Origin: UBA1723 sp045629285
Lineage (GTDB): Bacteria > Bacteroidota > Bacteroidia > Bacteroidales > Paludibacteraceae
NCBI GenBank assembly: GCA_045629285.1
Contig: JAZQQY010000052.1
Coordinates: 1-64,000, forward strand
Reading direction: 5' to 3'
DNA length: 64,000 nt
The position numbers and the translations under genes were made by a program. The notes beneath the pieces were generated by a model that saw only the letters and a program-made list of their open reading frames with translations, was not told the DNA's origin and did not search any database. Shown here piece by piece: positions 8,387 through 16,846 of the stretch; position 1 is the stretch's first letter, and every line of letters starts with the position of its first letter.

Positions 8387-9219
8387 ATCGGAAGTTGATA
8401 GATGGTTAAAAACTGATGTTTGTTCTTTATGCTTGAGAATGCTGATTTCTCCACAACTCCTTTCGGTGTGGCAGAAAACTCAATTTTAGCGATGTATTTT
8501 GCCAGTTGCTGCACTACGGAAGAGTATTCGTCGATCTCTCCGCTCATCACGCACTTGACATCGTATTGGTCTATATGGTAGTTGTCCATCAACCCGAGTA
8601 CGAAGAATAGGAATTCGTCAGCTGTCTGATATTGAAAAATATTGGCAAGTTTCAATTTGCCTCCTTCTATATAGATGACGTCGACTGATGAAGTGCGGAT
8701 GTGTAGGTGCAGGTATGTGCCCTTGCATTTTTTACTGTTGAACAATGCATTGAATAGCAATGGCATCATCTGACAGTGAATCGTCGCAGTTGGTTTGTTG
8801 CGACGGATGATCGCCTCATGCTGTTGAGGTATTGTGTAGACAACGGAAATCTCGTTAGTCGGTAATGTATCCGACAATACCGTTGTCCCGTCGACATTTC
8901 CGAAATTAAGATCGGCTATCTTCTTCTCTCCAACCTCTTCTATCATTGGGGTAGGGAAGAGCGTGAACTGCTGAGTCTCGTAAATGACGTGCGTCTTCAG
9001 ATACTCGGCTGCCAACACATTGTTGGTGCGACACTCTTCTGCGAAGATGTCTATTCCATGACGGTTGCTGTCGATTATTTTTGTCATGTAAAGCAACTTG
9101 TTGTTGCTTGGATCTGACACAACAAAACAAAGTCCATCCGGCACAATGCGGATGGACAATATTTTGCTATAACTGTTAGCTGCGTCGAAATTGCGAATTG
9201 AATATTCTTTTCTCTGCAT
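8377..9219 (-). CDS. DUF3822 family protein
   Basis: Cytosolic protein of 280 residues recognised as the DUF3822 family, a Bacteroidota-specific group usually found next to rsmD. The fold is believed to be ASKHA/actin-like from family knowledge; no catalytic role is established. Visible features are the N-terminal strand-rich part (SKILSIRIVPDGLCFVVSD) and a second half with LHLHIRTSSVDVIYIEGGKL. The tight overlap with rsmD suggests a role connected to rRNA modification or ribosome assembly, which is inference only. Confidence 0.8.
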   Translation of the reverse strand: MQRKEYSIRNFDAANSYSKILSIRIVPDGLCFVVSDPSNNKLLYMTKIIDSNRHGIDIFAEECRTNNVLAAEYLKTHVIYETQQFTLFPTPMIEEVGEKKIADLNFGNVDGTTVLSDTLPTNEISVVYTIPQQHEAIIRRNKPTATIHCQMMPLLFNALFNSKKCKGTYLHLHIRTSSVDVIYIEGGKLKLANIFQYQTADEFLFFVLGLMDNYHIDQYDVKCVMSGEIDEYSSVVQQLAKYIAKIEFSATPKGVVEKSAFSSIKNKHQFLTIYQLPICV

Positions 9220-9228
9220 CTTATGCTA

Positions 9229-9921
9229 TTACTCCCAGTTTCCTGCGTTGTTGTTTGGTGTCTCGATGTCACCAACCTTCAAACCAGGGTACTTGTCTGT
9301 CTTCTTAGCCTCGTCGATGATGTTGACGATCTCACGGTGGTTCAAACCGTTCAAGTAAACTGTGTATGGAGTTTTTGCCTCAAACAATGGCAATGGAAGA
9401 CCAGACTTAGTTTTCTGAGTAACTGTGTCTAGCTCAAACTTTATGCCGCCTGAGAAAGGAACGAATGCAAGTGAATCTGGATTGAAACCTGCTGGGAATA
9501 CGCTTGTCAATACGCTTACGTATGATGTATCACGCTTGAAGTTAGCCTTGAACTCCTCGAAATCTGTAATACCGCAAGCTGCTGCTGAATCAGCCATGTC
9601 GTTTGCGATGTAACGAAGTGCCTTCTGCTCTGTCAAACCTCTTGACAACTGCTCGTCTGTGATTTCACCCTGCTTGAACACCTGTGCCTTCTGTCCATTC
9701 TTAACGAATGAAATTAGCTCGTCGAAGCTACCAGCGTAGCGATTGTTCTGATCCTTGAACTCGATCTGTGCCTTACGGATATCGATCAAGCGAGCGATGA
9801 TTGGCTTCTGACGAAGGTCTCTCTGCTCCTGGAACTCGATAGGTGTGTTGATGCTATCATAGCACAACCAAACCAAGAAAAGTGATGCCAAAACAAGCAT
9901 CGAAGTGATTACATACCTCAT
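9229..9921 (-). CDS. Conserved membrane-anchored protein of unknown function
   Basis: The protein (230 residues) has one N-terminal membrane segment (residues about 3-23) and a periplasmic domain beginning with a long helix (QKPIIARLIDIRKAQIEFKDQNNRYAGSFDELISFV). That helix-plus-short-domain layout resembles pseudopilin-like proteins, but there is no prepilin peptidase site. It is the first gene of the DUF3822-rsmD-folB unit, a neighbourhood repeated in other Bacteroidales. Function is not known. Confidence 0.7.
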   Translation of the reverse strand: MRYVITSMLVLASLFLVWLCYDSINTPIEFQEQRDLRQKPIIARLIDIRKAQIEFKDQNNRYAGSFDELISFVKNGQKAQVFKQGEITDEQLSRGLTEQKALRYIANDMADSAAACGITDFEEFKANFKRDTSYVSVLTSVFPAGFNPDSLAFVPFSGGIKFELDTVTQKTKSGLPLPLFEAKTPYTVYLNGLNHREIVNIIDEAKKTDKYPGLKVGDIETPNNNAGNWE

Positions 9922-10020
9922 TTTTATAATCTATTTTTTGTTTTTACTTTGTTATTGTTTTGCAAAAATAAAAATATTTAGAATTTTGCGTTGCAATTTT
10001 GTGTATTATTTCACATAAAT

Positions 10021-11430
10021 ATGGATTATAAATCGCTACAATCGCTAATTATTGACAATATTGGCCATCAACCGACGGAACTTCAGTCGTTGTGTGCTCA
10101 AGCTTTGTCGCTTTTTATCTGTGCCGGAGAAGACCATTCTGCTTTTGTCCTTCGTGGATATGCAGGTACCGGTAAAACTACGATTATCAGTTCACTGATC
10201 AAAGCGTTGCGCTCTGTGCGGTATAATGTTGTGCTTCTTGCACCTACTGGTAGAGCGGCTAAAGTGTTGTCGGATTATGCCGGTATGCCTGCCTATACGA
10301 TTCATAAGTGGATTTATCAGATGGGTACAGGTAAGGATCGTATGGAGGTAAATGCGATTGCTGCAAACCGCTTCCGTGATACTCTTTTTGTTGTCGACGA
10401 GGCTTCGATGATCAGCGACACTAAGGTTGGCGATTCTACTGATTTGCTCTCCGATTTGGTGGAGTATGTTTACGAGGGAATCGGTTGCCAGCTTCTTCTT
10501 TGTGGTGATACGGCTCAGCTTCCTCCTGTTTTCTTGGATTATTCTCCTGCTCTTGATAATGCGACTCTCGAGCGACTTGGTCTGACTGTCTACGGCGGTG
10601 TCTTGACTGAAGTGGTCCGTCAACAGTCGGATAGCGGTATTTTGCTGAATGCTACTATGTTGCGAGATAGAATCAATGAAGGTTTATGTGATTTTGAATT
10701 CCCAGAATTTGAAGTTGACGGGTACAAAGATATCTGTCATGCCGACCCTCAGGAATTGGTGGAAACCATTGCTTCCTGCTATAATAAATACGGTGAAGAC
10801 GACACGATTATCATCACTCGTTATAATGCCCGAGCAAAACTTTTCAATCAGGCTGTACGTGCCCGTGTGCTCGACCGTGATGACGAATTATGTGGTGGTG
10901 ATGCGTTGATGATTGTCGCCAATAATTATTACTGGTCAAAGACGATTCCGGAAATGAGCTTCATTGCCAACGGTGATACTGCTTCCGTGAAAAGGGTTCG
11001 CAAAATCACTGAATTATATGGACATAAGTTTGCCGACGTGACTCTCTACTTCCAGGATTACGACGTTGAACTTGAGGCGACGGTGATGATGGATCTGTTG
11101 CATAGTGATTCTCCGTCGCTTAGCCAGAAAGAGTGGCAGGATCTATATTCTGCAGTGGAGGAGGATTATATGGATATCCCTACTCAGACGGAGCGACGCA
11201 AGGCAATGCGTCAGGATAAATACTTGAATGCGTTGCAGGTGAAGTTTGCGTACGCTATCACAGCCCACAAAGCGCAAGGTGGACAGTGGTCGGCAGTCTT
11301 CATCGATCCGGGTACAATCCGGGCTGAAATGCTCGACACTAATTTCTACCGTTGGATCTACACATCCTTAACTCGTTCTACAAAAGAGGTTTATTTGATC
11401 AACTGGAGATGTGCGGATTTGGAGGATTGA
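10021..11430 (+). CDS. RecD-like superfamily 1B DNA helicase
   Basis: ATP-dependent DNA helicase of the RecD/AAA_30 type. Walker A (GYAGTGKTTI) is at about residues 47-56, motif Ia is LLAPTGRAAKVL, Walker B is VVDEASMIS (about 126), motif III is CGDTAQLPPV, and the C-terminal UvrD-like motif is AITAHKAQGGQW with TSLTRSTKEV at the end. There are no RecB or RecC genes nearby, so this is the short stand-alone form widespread in Bacteroidota. The ATG at 10021 is chosen; ten upstream in-frame codons (ATG at 9991) are poorly conserved-looking. Confidence 0.88.
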   Translation: MDYKSLQSLIIDNIGHQPTELQSLCAQALSLFICAGEDHSAFVLRGYAGTGKTTIISSLIKALRSVRYNVVLLAPTGRAAKVLSDYAGMPAYTIHKWIYQMGTGKDRMEVNAIAANRFRDTLFVVDEASMISDTKVGDSTDLLSDLVEYVYEGIGCQLLLCGDTAQLPPVFLDYSPALDNATLERLGLTVYGGVLTEVVRQQSDSGILLNATMLRDRINEGLCDFEFPEFEVDGYKDICHADPQELVETIASCYNKYGEDDTIIITRYNARAKLFNQAVRARVLDRDDELCGGDALMIVANNYYWSKTIPEMSFIANGDTASVKRVRKITELYGHKFADVTLYFQDYDVELEATVMMDLLHSDSPSLSQKEWQDLYSAVEEDYMDIPTQTERRKAMRQDKYLNALQVKFAYAITAHKAQGGQWSAVFIDPGTIRAEMLDTNFYRWIYTSLTRSTKEVYLINWRCADLED

Positions 11431-11453
11431 TTATAAGTTGAGAAATATAATGA

Positions 11454-11484
11454 CAAAGCCAGACACTTTTTGTGCCTGGCTTTG
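11454..11484. terminator. Bidirectional terminator between helicase and serpin genes
   Basis: A 13 bp stem with one mismatch (CAAAGCCAGACAC / GTGCCTGGCTTTG) and a T5 loop lies between the two convergent stop codons. Confidence 0.7.
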
Positions 11485-11503
11485 CTATCAAACCTAATCG
11501 TAT

Positions 11504-12898
11504 TTAAAATGGAATATTGTTTAATTCATTCTCGTTGTCTATTTCCATCAATGTAGGATCGTTGCAGATGCCATTGAATAGAATAGTGCCTGTTGATGCT
11601 TCTCTGATACCGAATACGAATGGATGGTTGACATTCATGACAACATGCTCAGGAATCTCTACAGGTTCGGAAGAAGTGACCTTCTTGACAACTTCTATGA
11701 TTGTTGCTGCACTGGCTTTTACTCCTTCTGTAGATATCTCAAAGTGAGTTTTCTGAGCCACATTTCCTACGTAAAGATTTAGAATGTCTGTATATGGGTA
11801 GAAATCCTTAGGTGTTAGGCATCCTCTTAAGTCTGCCTCCTTCTCATCGAACATTGTAGTTATGCCCAATGCAGCCATGACATTTGTCATTGTATCTTCT
11901 TTTATTTCAAGTTCTGTCTTGAATTGAGGAGCTGTGAAATCAACTAAAGTGTCAGATAAATTTTGGATCATCTTGTTCCAGTTGGATGCAAGATTCTCAG
12001 CTGTTCCCACTGCATTTTTATCTTCTTTAGGAAGGACGAAGAAAACGTTGAAAGCTTTGTTTCCAAGCGGGATTTCACAGTACTGGAGATCCGAGTCTTC
12101 AAAGTAAGACATCTTACGCATTGCTCTTATTCCATACTGGAATACATCTTTGTTTTCTCCATTTTGGAAAACTTGTTTGCCTATAGTAGGCATAAGCTTG
12201 TTGGAGAAGTCGCCTTTCAAATAGATTGCATTCAAAAGTGCAATGATGCAGTTGTTGGAAAATCTATCTATGATGTTAGGAATTGTGCCCTTTGTTTGCT
12301 CATTGCACCACTGGTTTACTTCATCTACAGTTGATTGGTCCATTGCACCTCCCTTTACAGGAGCTTCATAGCTAGTGGTGATAAACTTTGTGAAGTCTGG
12401 GTTAAGTGCACTTACTAAGGTGTTGTTGTAGTAGATGATGTTTGCTACGTTCAAATCAACTGTTGGATCTGCCTTCTGCAAATCAGAGATGATGCTGCTG
12501 AAATACGAGTTGACTTCAGAAGAAGAATAATCTTGTAGACCGATACTGTTTACGATTTCTGTGTAAGTATCTCCGTTTGCTCCGTTCTGAAGCATACCCA
12601 AGTCGATCGCCAAACTAAGTGGAGAAAGGAATGTGTTATTTGCATTGCCTTTTTCCTTTGCCACTTCAGAAAGCATTTTCCAAGAGAATCCGTTAGTACG
12701 AGCGGAAATGTTGCTTTTCTTTTCTTGTGTCAAAGACGCAAGAGATAGTCGTTCACCTCCGACAACTTCTTTTGATGGAATGTTTTCCTCATTTTGATTG
12801 TTGTTGACATCGTCGTCGCTGCAACCTACGAATGCAGTCATTGCTAGTGGGAAACAGATTGCTGCCGACATAGCTTTTGTAAAAACTCTGTTTTTCAT
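11504..12898 (-). CDS. Serpin-family lipoprotein
   Basis: Predicted surface or periplasmic lipoprotein: a signal peptide ends in the lipobox AFVGC followed by acidic residues, often a surface-export signal in Bacteroidota. The rest is a full serpin (about 400 residues) with NTFLSPLSLAIDLGML, the hinge EGVKASAATI and the signature HPFVFGIREASTGTILFNG. The alanine-rich hinge suggests a working inhibitor; Val in place of Thr/Ser at P14 is a mild deviation. By counting from the hinge the P1 residue would be Lys (VVKK|VTSS), pointing to trypsin-like targets, but the loop is longer than usual so this is uncertain. It is a single-gene unit. Confidence 0.88.
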   Translation of the reverse strand: MKNRVFTKAMSAAICFPLAMTAFVGCSDDDVNNNQNEENIPSKEVVGGERLSLASLTQEKKSNISARTNGFSWKMLSEVAKEKGNANNTFLSPLSLAIDLGMLQNGANGDTYTEIVNSIGLQDYSSSEVNSYFSSIISDLQKADPTVDLNVANIIYYNNTLVSALNPDFTKFITTSYEAPVKGGAMDQSTVDEVNQWCNEQTKGTIPNIIDRFSNNCIIALLNAIYLKGDFSNKLMPTIGKQVFQNGENKDVFQYGIRAMRKMSYFEDSDLQYCEIPLGNKAFNVFFVLPKEDKNAVGTAENLASNWNKMIQNLSDTLVDFTAPQFKTELEIKEDTMTNVMAALGITTMFDEKEADLRGCLTPKDFYPYTDILNLYVGNVAQKTHFEISTEGVKASAATIIEVVKKVTSSEPVEIPEHVVMNVNHPFVFGIREASTGTILFNGICNDPTLMEIDNENELNNIPF

Positions 12899-13001
12899 AA
12901 TACCTATTATAAATAAAATCTGTCAAACTAAACTTTAACAATGTTTTGTTTGAATTTTTTTCGCAGTTGTAAATGTATCTGTTTTGCGTGATGGTTTCTT
13001 A

Positions 13002-13043
13002 TAATTGCGTAAAAAATGATGTAATTGCGTAAAAAATGATGTA
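13002..13043. repeat. Two tandem copies of a 20 bp unit
   Basis: AATTGCGTAAAAAATGATGT occurs twice in perfect tandem at 13003-13022 and 13023-13042, with identity extending one base on each side. It lies in the 271 bp gap between the serpin start and the rplS end, about 105 bp upstream of the serpin ATG. Confidence 0.9.
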
Positions 13044-13121
13044 TTTGGGATTGATTATAAGTCGTCAAATATTAAAAGTTTTTTGGATATTGCGTCCCAA
13101 AACTTTTTCAGACAAGCAACA

Positions 13122-13151
13122 AAAAAGCGAACCCAAACGGATTCGCTTTTT
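13122..13151 (-). terminator. Terminator of rplS
   Basis: Stem AAAAAGCGAA / TTCGCTTTTT with a 10 nt loop begins 18 bp after the rplS stop; on the minus strand it ends in a T run. Confidence 0.8.
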
Positions 13152-13169
13152 ATGCTGAAATCAAATTGA

Positions 13170-13523
13170 TTACTGTCTCTTCTCTTTGATTCTTGCCTTC
13201 TTACCTGTAAGGTTACGTAGGTAGTAAAGCTTAGCACGACGTACAACACCTAGCTTGTTAACCTGGATTGCGTCGATGAAAGGAGACTCCATAGGGAAGA
13301 TTCTCTCTACACCTACACCGCCAGAGATCTTACGTACTGTAAATCTCTTCTTGTCCTGGTGTCCGCTGATACGGATAACAACACCTCTAAACTGCTGGAT
13401 ACGCTCCTTGTTTCCCTCTACGATACGGTAAGAAACTGTGATAGTGTCTCCACTCTTGAATGCTGGAAGCTCCTTCTTAGTAGCGAAAGCCTCTTCAGCA
13501 ATCTTAATCAAATCTACTGCCAT
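13170..13523 (-). CDS. rplS: 50S ribosomal protein L19
   Basis: Ribosomal protein of the large subunit at the 30S-50S interface. The 117-residue sequence contains the signature PAFKSGDTITVSYRI, RIQQFRGVVIRI and GGVGVERIFPMESPFID, all intact. It is transcribed alone from a consensus promoter and ends at a clear terminator. The 5' leader of about 90 nt is longer than for most genes here and contains two short GC hairpins. Confidence 0.97.
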   Translation of the reverse strand: MAVDLIKIAEEAFATKKELPAFKSGDTITVSYRIVEGNKERIQQFRGVVIRISGHQDKKRFTVRKISGGVGVERIFPMESPFIDAIQVNKLGVVRRAKLYYLRNLTGKKARIKEKRQ

Positions 13524-13613
13524 TTTTTTTATGTTTTTTCTTATTTGACTTAACGCAACATTACCGAGGCATCAGTGCCATTAAGGCGGGCCATCATAAG
13601 CGGTTACGCAAAA
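13524..13613 (-). promoter_or_regulatory. Structured 5' leader of rplS
   Basis: Between the predicted transcription start (about 13613) and the ATG the minus strand can form GCC-TTAAT-GGC and GGCA-CTGA-TGCC back to back (13562-13592), a GC-rich island in AT-rich DNA. Position and structure fit a ribosomal-protein leader; L19 leaders are known in Flavobacteria. Whether this is the same element is not established. Confidence 0.4.
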
Positions 13614-13619
13614 ACGTTG

Positions 13620-13650
13620 CAAAAGTACATCTTTTTTACTATTTGACAAA
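13620..13650 (-). promoter_or_regulatory. Bacteroidota-type promoter for rplS
   Basis: Minus strand TTTG (13647-13650), 19 bp spacer, TACTTTTG (13620-13627): exact consensus. Confidence 0.75.
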
Positions 13651-13757
13651 GAGTTGATGATATTTTTTAATTAACAATGGAGATTTGAAGGTCTAAATTA
13701 CAATGGAGAAAGATATTCGCAATGTTTCAATATTATTTCTCAGATTTCGCCCATGTT

Positions 13758-14408
13758 TTACTTCACCGCTCTCACTGCAATTCCATAATACCTACGGATT
13801 TCAGACAGTTCCACATTGTCGGATGTGAACCCAAAGTAGTATGAGTAGGTAGAGTCTTTGTCGCCGAGTGTGGAGGTGCGGTAGTAGCCATAATAGCCCA
13901 CGAAACTGTGTTCTTCGTTGTAATAGGAGCCGCCTGCGGGAAGAAAAATCCAATTGCCGTTTTCTGCCTCTACTCGGTAGCCATTGACTCCGTTCAACTC
14001 ACTCCACGTCCATTTGCATTTGGTCCTTAATTCGTCGAATTCGTCCATTGTCGGCATTCTCCAATCCGATCCCCAGTTGACTGAAGCTGCGTCGTCTTCT
14101 GGTTTTAGCTCAGTCATGTCATCTATCTCGCCAAGGTTGGCGTCTAGATTGTATTTGGTAAAGGATTTTAGTTTTCCTCCTTTGATGAAGGCATGCCTGT
14201 ATGTGACCCAATCGTATACTTCTTTCGGTTGAGACTCTCCCCAAGCAAAGTAGTCGCCGTATTCTTCTGGTTTTGTGGCCCCTACGTTGAATGTTGCCCA
14301 TTTGACCGATAATCCGAGTTCTACGGCTTCGTATGTGTTTGGTGCGGACTGCGCCAATGCACAAACTGAAATAAGATTGCTTATGATGGAAAGAAATATT
14401 TTTTTCAT
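13758..14408 (-). CDS. Secreted FISUMP-domain protein
   Basis: The protein (216 residues) has a signal peptide (MKKIFLSIISNLISVCALAQ) and one module of the Fibrobacter succinogenes major paralogous domain type: VELGLSVKWATFNVGATKP, EYGDYFAWGE, VNWGSDWRMPTMDEFDEL, NGNWIFLPAGG, and a terminal YYGIAVRAVK. The role of this C-type-lectin-like fold is unknown; members are abundant cell-surface or secreted proteins in Bacteroidota. It lies 33 bp downstream of the histidine kinase gene and may be co-transcribed with it. Three further FISUMP genes occur in the window. Confidence 0.8.
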   Translation of the reverse strand: MKKIFLSIISNLISVCALAQSAPNTYEAVELGLSVKWATFNVGATKPEEYGDYFAWGESQPKEVYDWVTYRHAFIKGGKLKSFTKYNLDANLGEIDDMTELKPEDDAASVNWGSDWRMPTMDEFDELRTKCKWTWSELNGVNGYRVEAENGNWIFLPAGGSYYNEEHSFVGYYGYYRTSTLGDKDSTYSYYFGFTSDNVELSEIRRYYGIAVRAVK

Positions 14409-14441
14409 GCTTGCATTGTTGTAATGTTAGACGGGAATGGA

Positions 14442-15611
14442 TTATTCTCCCTTTTTCACCTCTATTCTGAATGTTGTTCCTACTCCCTGAGTTGAATTCA
14501 GAACGTAGATTTTACCGTGGTGGTACTCCTCCATGATTCGTTTGGCTAGAGACAGTCCAAGTCCCCAACCACGACTCTTTGTGGTGAAACCTGGTTCAAA
14601 GACGGTTTTGAATTTAGATTTTGGAATGCCTTTGCCGGAGTCACTCACGTCAACGATATATTTGGAATCATTTTCGCTCACGTCGACGTGGATGCTTCCA
14701 TTTCCATCCATTGCGTCGATCGCATTCTTACATAGGTTTTCAATCACCCATTCGAATAGCGGCACGTTAAGTTCTGCATTATAAGGTTGCTCTTTTTCGT
14801 AGTGGCAAGTGATGCTTACTCGTCTCGACACTCGTCCACGCATATACGACAATGCGTTGTCTATCACCTCATTAAGGGCGACGGGAGTACATTCCGGCTT
14901 TGAACCGATTTTCGAGAATCTGTTGGCTATGGTCTGCAGACGGTTGACATCCTTGCCGATCTCTTGCGCCACACTCGCGTCGACATCCATTCCTTTAAGC
15001 AATTCCACCCATGCCATGAGCGACGAGATAGGAGTGCCGAGCTGGTGAGCCGTCTCCTTTGATAATCCCACCCACACGCGATCCTGCTCCGCCTTACGCA
15101 CGCTGGCAAGCACAAGCAAAAGGGCGATGAAGAAAAGGAAAATCAATCCCCACTGAACAACAGGGAAATACGATAGTTTCTGCAATAGGAGCGAGTCGCC
15201 GTAGTAAAGTTTGTGGAAAGTAGTATCGTCGAGCTTGATTTCAATAGGCTCATTGATGGTCATAAACGATTCCACCTTGCTCATAAGGAATGTGGAGTCG
15301 GGCTCTCCGTTGTATTTGTCTGGAATATCGATGTTTCTGTATTGATATGGATATCCGTCCGCGTCGACAATCACCACGGGAATAGAGTTGTTGTCCTGGA
15401 TTACACGCAGGCAGAAGGTGAAGTCGAAATCGTCTCCTGCTGTTGCGATCTGACGAGTGGCGTCGGCCCATATCTCCATCTTCTGGCGCTCCTCTTTTGC
15501 CATCTCTCCGACAAGATTGCTGGAGAAGAAAATCGACAGCAAGAAGATAATTATTGCCAAAACGGAAAATATGTATTTGACAGCTGAATAATTCAGAAAG
15601 GACTTCTTCAT
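14442..15611 (-). CDS. Membrane sensor histidine kinase, orphan
   Basis: Two membrane segments (about residues 13-33 and 151-171) bracket a periplasmic sensor region of about 115 residues. The cytoplasmic part has the H-box SKETAHQLGTPISSL with phospho-acceptor His189, the N-box ENLCKNAIDAMDG, and ATP-lid motifs DSGKGIP and GWGLGLSLAKRI. There is no HAMP-like linker of normal length and no response regulator gene adjacent, so it is an orphan kinase. It is followed by the FISUMP gene. A TATCTTTG -7-like box (15663-15670, minus strand), supplied by the repeat copy upstream, could be part of its promoter. Confidence 0.9.
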   Translation of the reverse strand: MKKSFLNYSAVKYIFSVLAIIIFLLSIFFSSNLVGEMAKEERQKMEIWADATRQIATAGDDFDFTFCLRVIQDNNSIPVVIVDADGYPYQYRNIDIPDKYNGEPDSTFLMSKVESFMTINEPIEIKLDDTTFHKLYYGDSLLLQKLSYFPVVQWGLIFLFFIALLLVLASVRKAEQDRVWVGLSKETAHQLGTPISSLMAWVELLKGMDVDASVAQEIGKDVNRLQTIANRFSKIGSKPECTPVALNEVIDNALSYMRGRVSRRVSITCHYEKEQPYNAELNVPLFEWVIENLCKNAIDAMDGNGSIHVDVSENDSKYIVDVSDSGKGIPKSKFKTVFEPGFTTKSRGWGLGLSLAKRIMEEYHHGKIYVLNSTQGVGTTFRIEVKKGE

Positions 15612-15662
15612 ACCTAATAGATAATTTATTCTTTTAACGAGAAACTTTACAAATTATTGTGC

Positions 15663-15912
15663 CAAAGATACTCAATTAATTCATAATTCGTAATTCATAA
15701 ATTATAATTGTCGGTACGAGCCGACGCCACGACATGGTCCAGCGGAGCAGGTTGGACGAAGTTGACGGTAGCCGATTCCAAAACCAAAATTTGTTTACAA
15801 ATTTTCGTTTTTGGTGTCGGTTTAAATGAAATTCGTGGTTAATTCATGTTCGTTTCCCACGTCAAATTTTACGAATCATTTTAGGAAATTTTACGTTTCC
15901 ATATTTAATGCA
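15663..15912. repeat. Structured ~250 bp repeat, copy 1
   Basis: This fills most of the 316 bp gap between the histidine kinase start and the next gene. It matches 18257-18513 closely in the same orientation. It holds several hairpins: GTCGG / CCGAC (15709-15724), an AAAATTTGT / ACAAATTTT palindrome (15786-15805) inside a longer CCAAAA...TTTTTGG stem, and degraded versions of two hairpins that are perfect in copy 2. The first bases on the minus-strand 3' side include a TATCTTTG promoter-like box. Confidence 0.85.
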
Positions 15913-15927
15913 GAACATTGGACAAAA

Positions 15928-16707
15928 TCATACTTTTTTTTCTAAGAATTTATAATTCATAAGCATATTAAAAACTTTATCGTCAGGATTATACGGATCC
16001 AATGTAAATATATCTTCTTTATCCAAATATGCCTGTGTTTTTTCGCCATCTTCAACCAATTCAATATCAAGATATTTACGACGAAGTTTTATTTGTTCAA
16101 TGCAATTTTTGGAAATTAAAGAAACTGTATTCACACCATCATGAGGATTACCTACTTGTATTTTTTTGATTTCTCCTTCAGGTATTAATTTTACGACTTC
16201 TGACTCTTTTCCTGAGGACGAAATATCGATGTAATCCGGATAGGAGTCTGGATACCCAATATACCCAATACCAGCATCATCAAATTTATTGATTTCTATT
16301 CCCTTAATAATTAGGGAGATTGAACATTCATAAAATAAGTCTACTTCAGACTTACGAACACGATGAAATGGCCAAAAATACCTGTTTGGAGAGGTTCCTC
16401 TAATTTCTGCATAATATAATGCTTCTGCTAACATATTAAGATAAGAATCAAATGTAAACTCGTAGATAAAATGACCAGAACACGAATGGATTCCATCTAT
16501 AAAAGGATTTTCTTTTATATGATGAAAAAGATCTTTAACATCACTTCTATTACAAAGATCATAACTTTTCAACGAGTTGAAACAATTCACAACAACTTCT
16601 GAAGAATAATACGGTTTATATTCTATACCTTGAATTGAGACAAATCTAGTGAAATATGGAATATGTATTACATAACCATTTCTAAAAATTGAAGATTTCA
16701 TTTCCAT
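15928..16707 (-). CDS. Stand-alone copy of an unknown domain (domain X)
   Basis: I do not recognise the family. The 259-residue protein is a close paralogue of the C-terminal half of the next gene upstream (16832-18238); both contain GYVI-IP...TRFVSIQG, KSEVDLFYECSISLIIKGIEI and EGEIKKIQVGNPHDGV. It starts right at the domain boundary (MEMKSSIFRNGYVI) and lacks the FISUMP half and any signal peptide. The domain seems to be a cytosolic alpha/beta protein with no obvious catalytic motif. The DNA identity extends about 90 bp past both stop codons, so it arose by a tandem duplication of about 0.9 kb. It may be a functional free domain or a remnant; the reading frame is intact. Confidence 0.6.
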   Translation of the reverse strand: MEMKSSIFRNGYVIHIPYFTRFVSIQGIEYKPYYSSEVVVNCFNSLKSYDLCNRSDVKDLFHHIKENPFIDGIHSCSGHFIYEFTFDSYLNMLAEALYYAEIRGTSPNRYFWPFHRVRKSEVDLFYECSISLIIKGIEINKFDDAGIGYIGYPDSYPDYIDISSSGKESEVVKLIPEGEIKKIQVGNPHDGVNTVSLISKNCIEQIKLRRKYLDIELVEDGEKTQAYLDKEDIFTLDPYNPDDKVFNMLMNYKFLEKKV

Positions 16708-16749
16708 TTAGTTAATATATACTAACAAAGATAAAACATCAATTTCCCC

Positions 16750-16846
16750 TAATTCATGTTCGTTTCCCACATCAAATTTTACGAATCATTTTAGGAAATA
16801 TTCGATTCCATATTTAATGCAGAACATTGGACTAAATCATACTTGT
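16750..16846. repeat. Partial repeat copy between the duplicated genes
   Basis: The segment starting AATTCATGTTCGTTTCCCAC matches 15840-15937 almost base for base and its first ~70 bp also match 18442-18513. It marks the 3' border of the duplicated unit and overlaps the last codons of the fusion gene. Confidence 0.8.
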
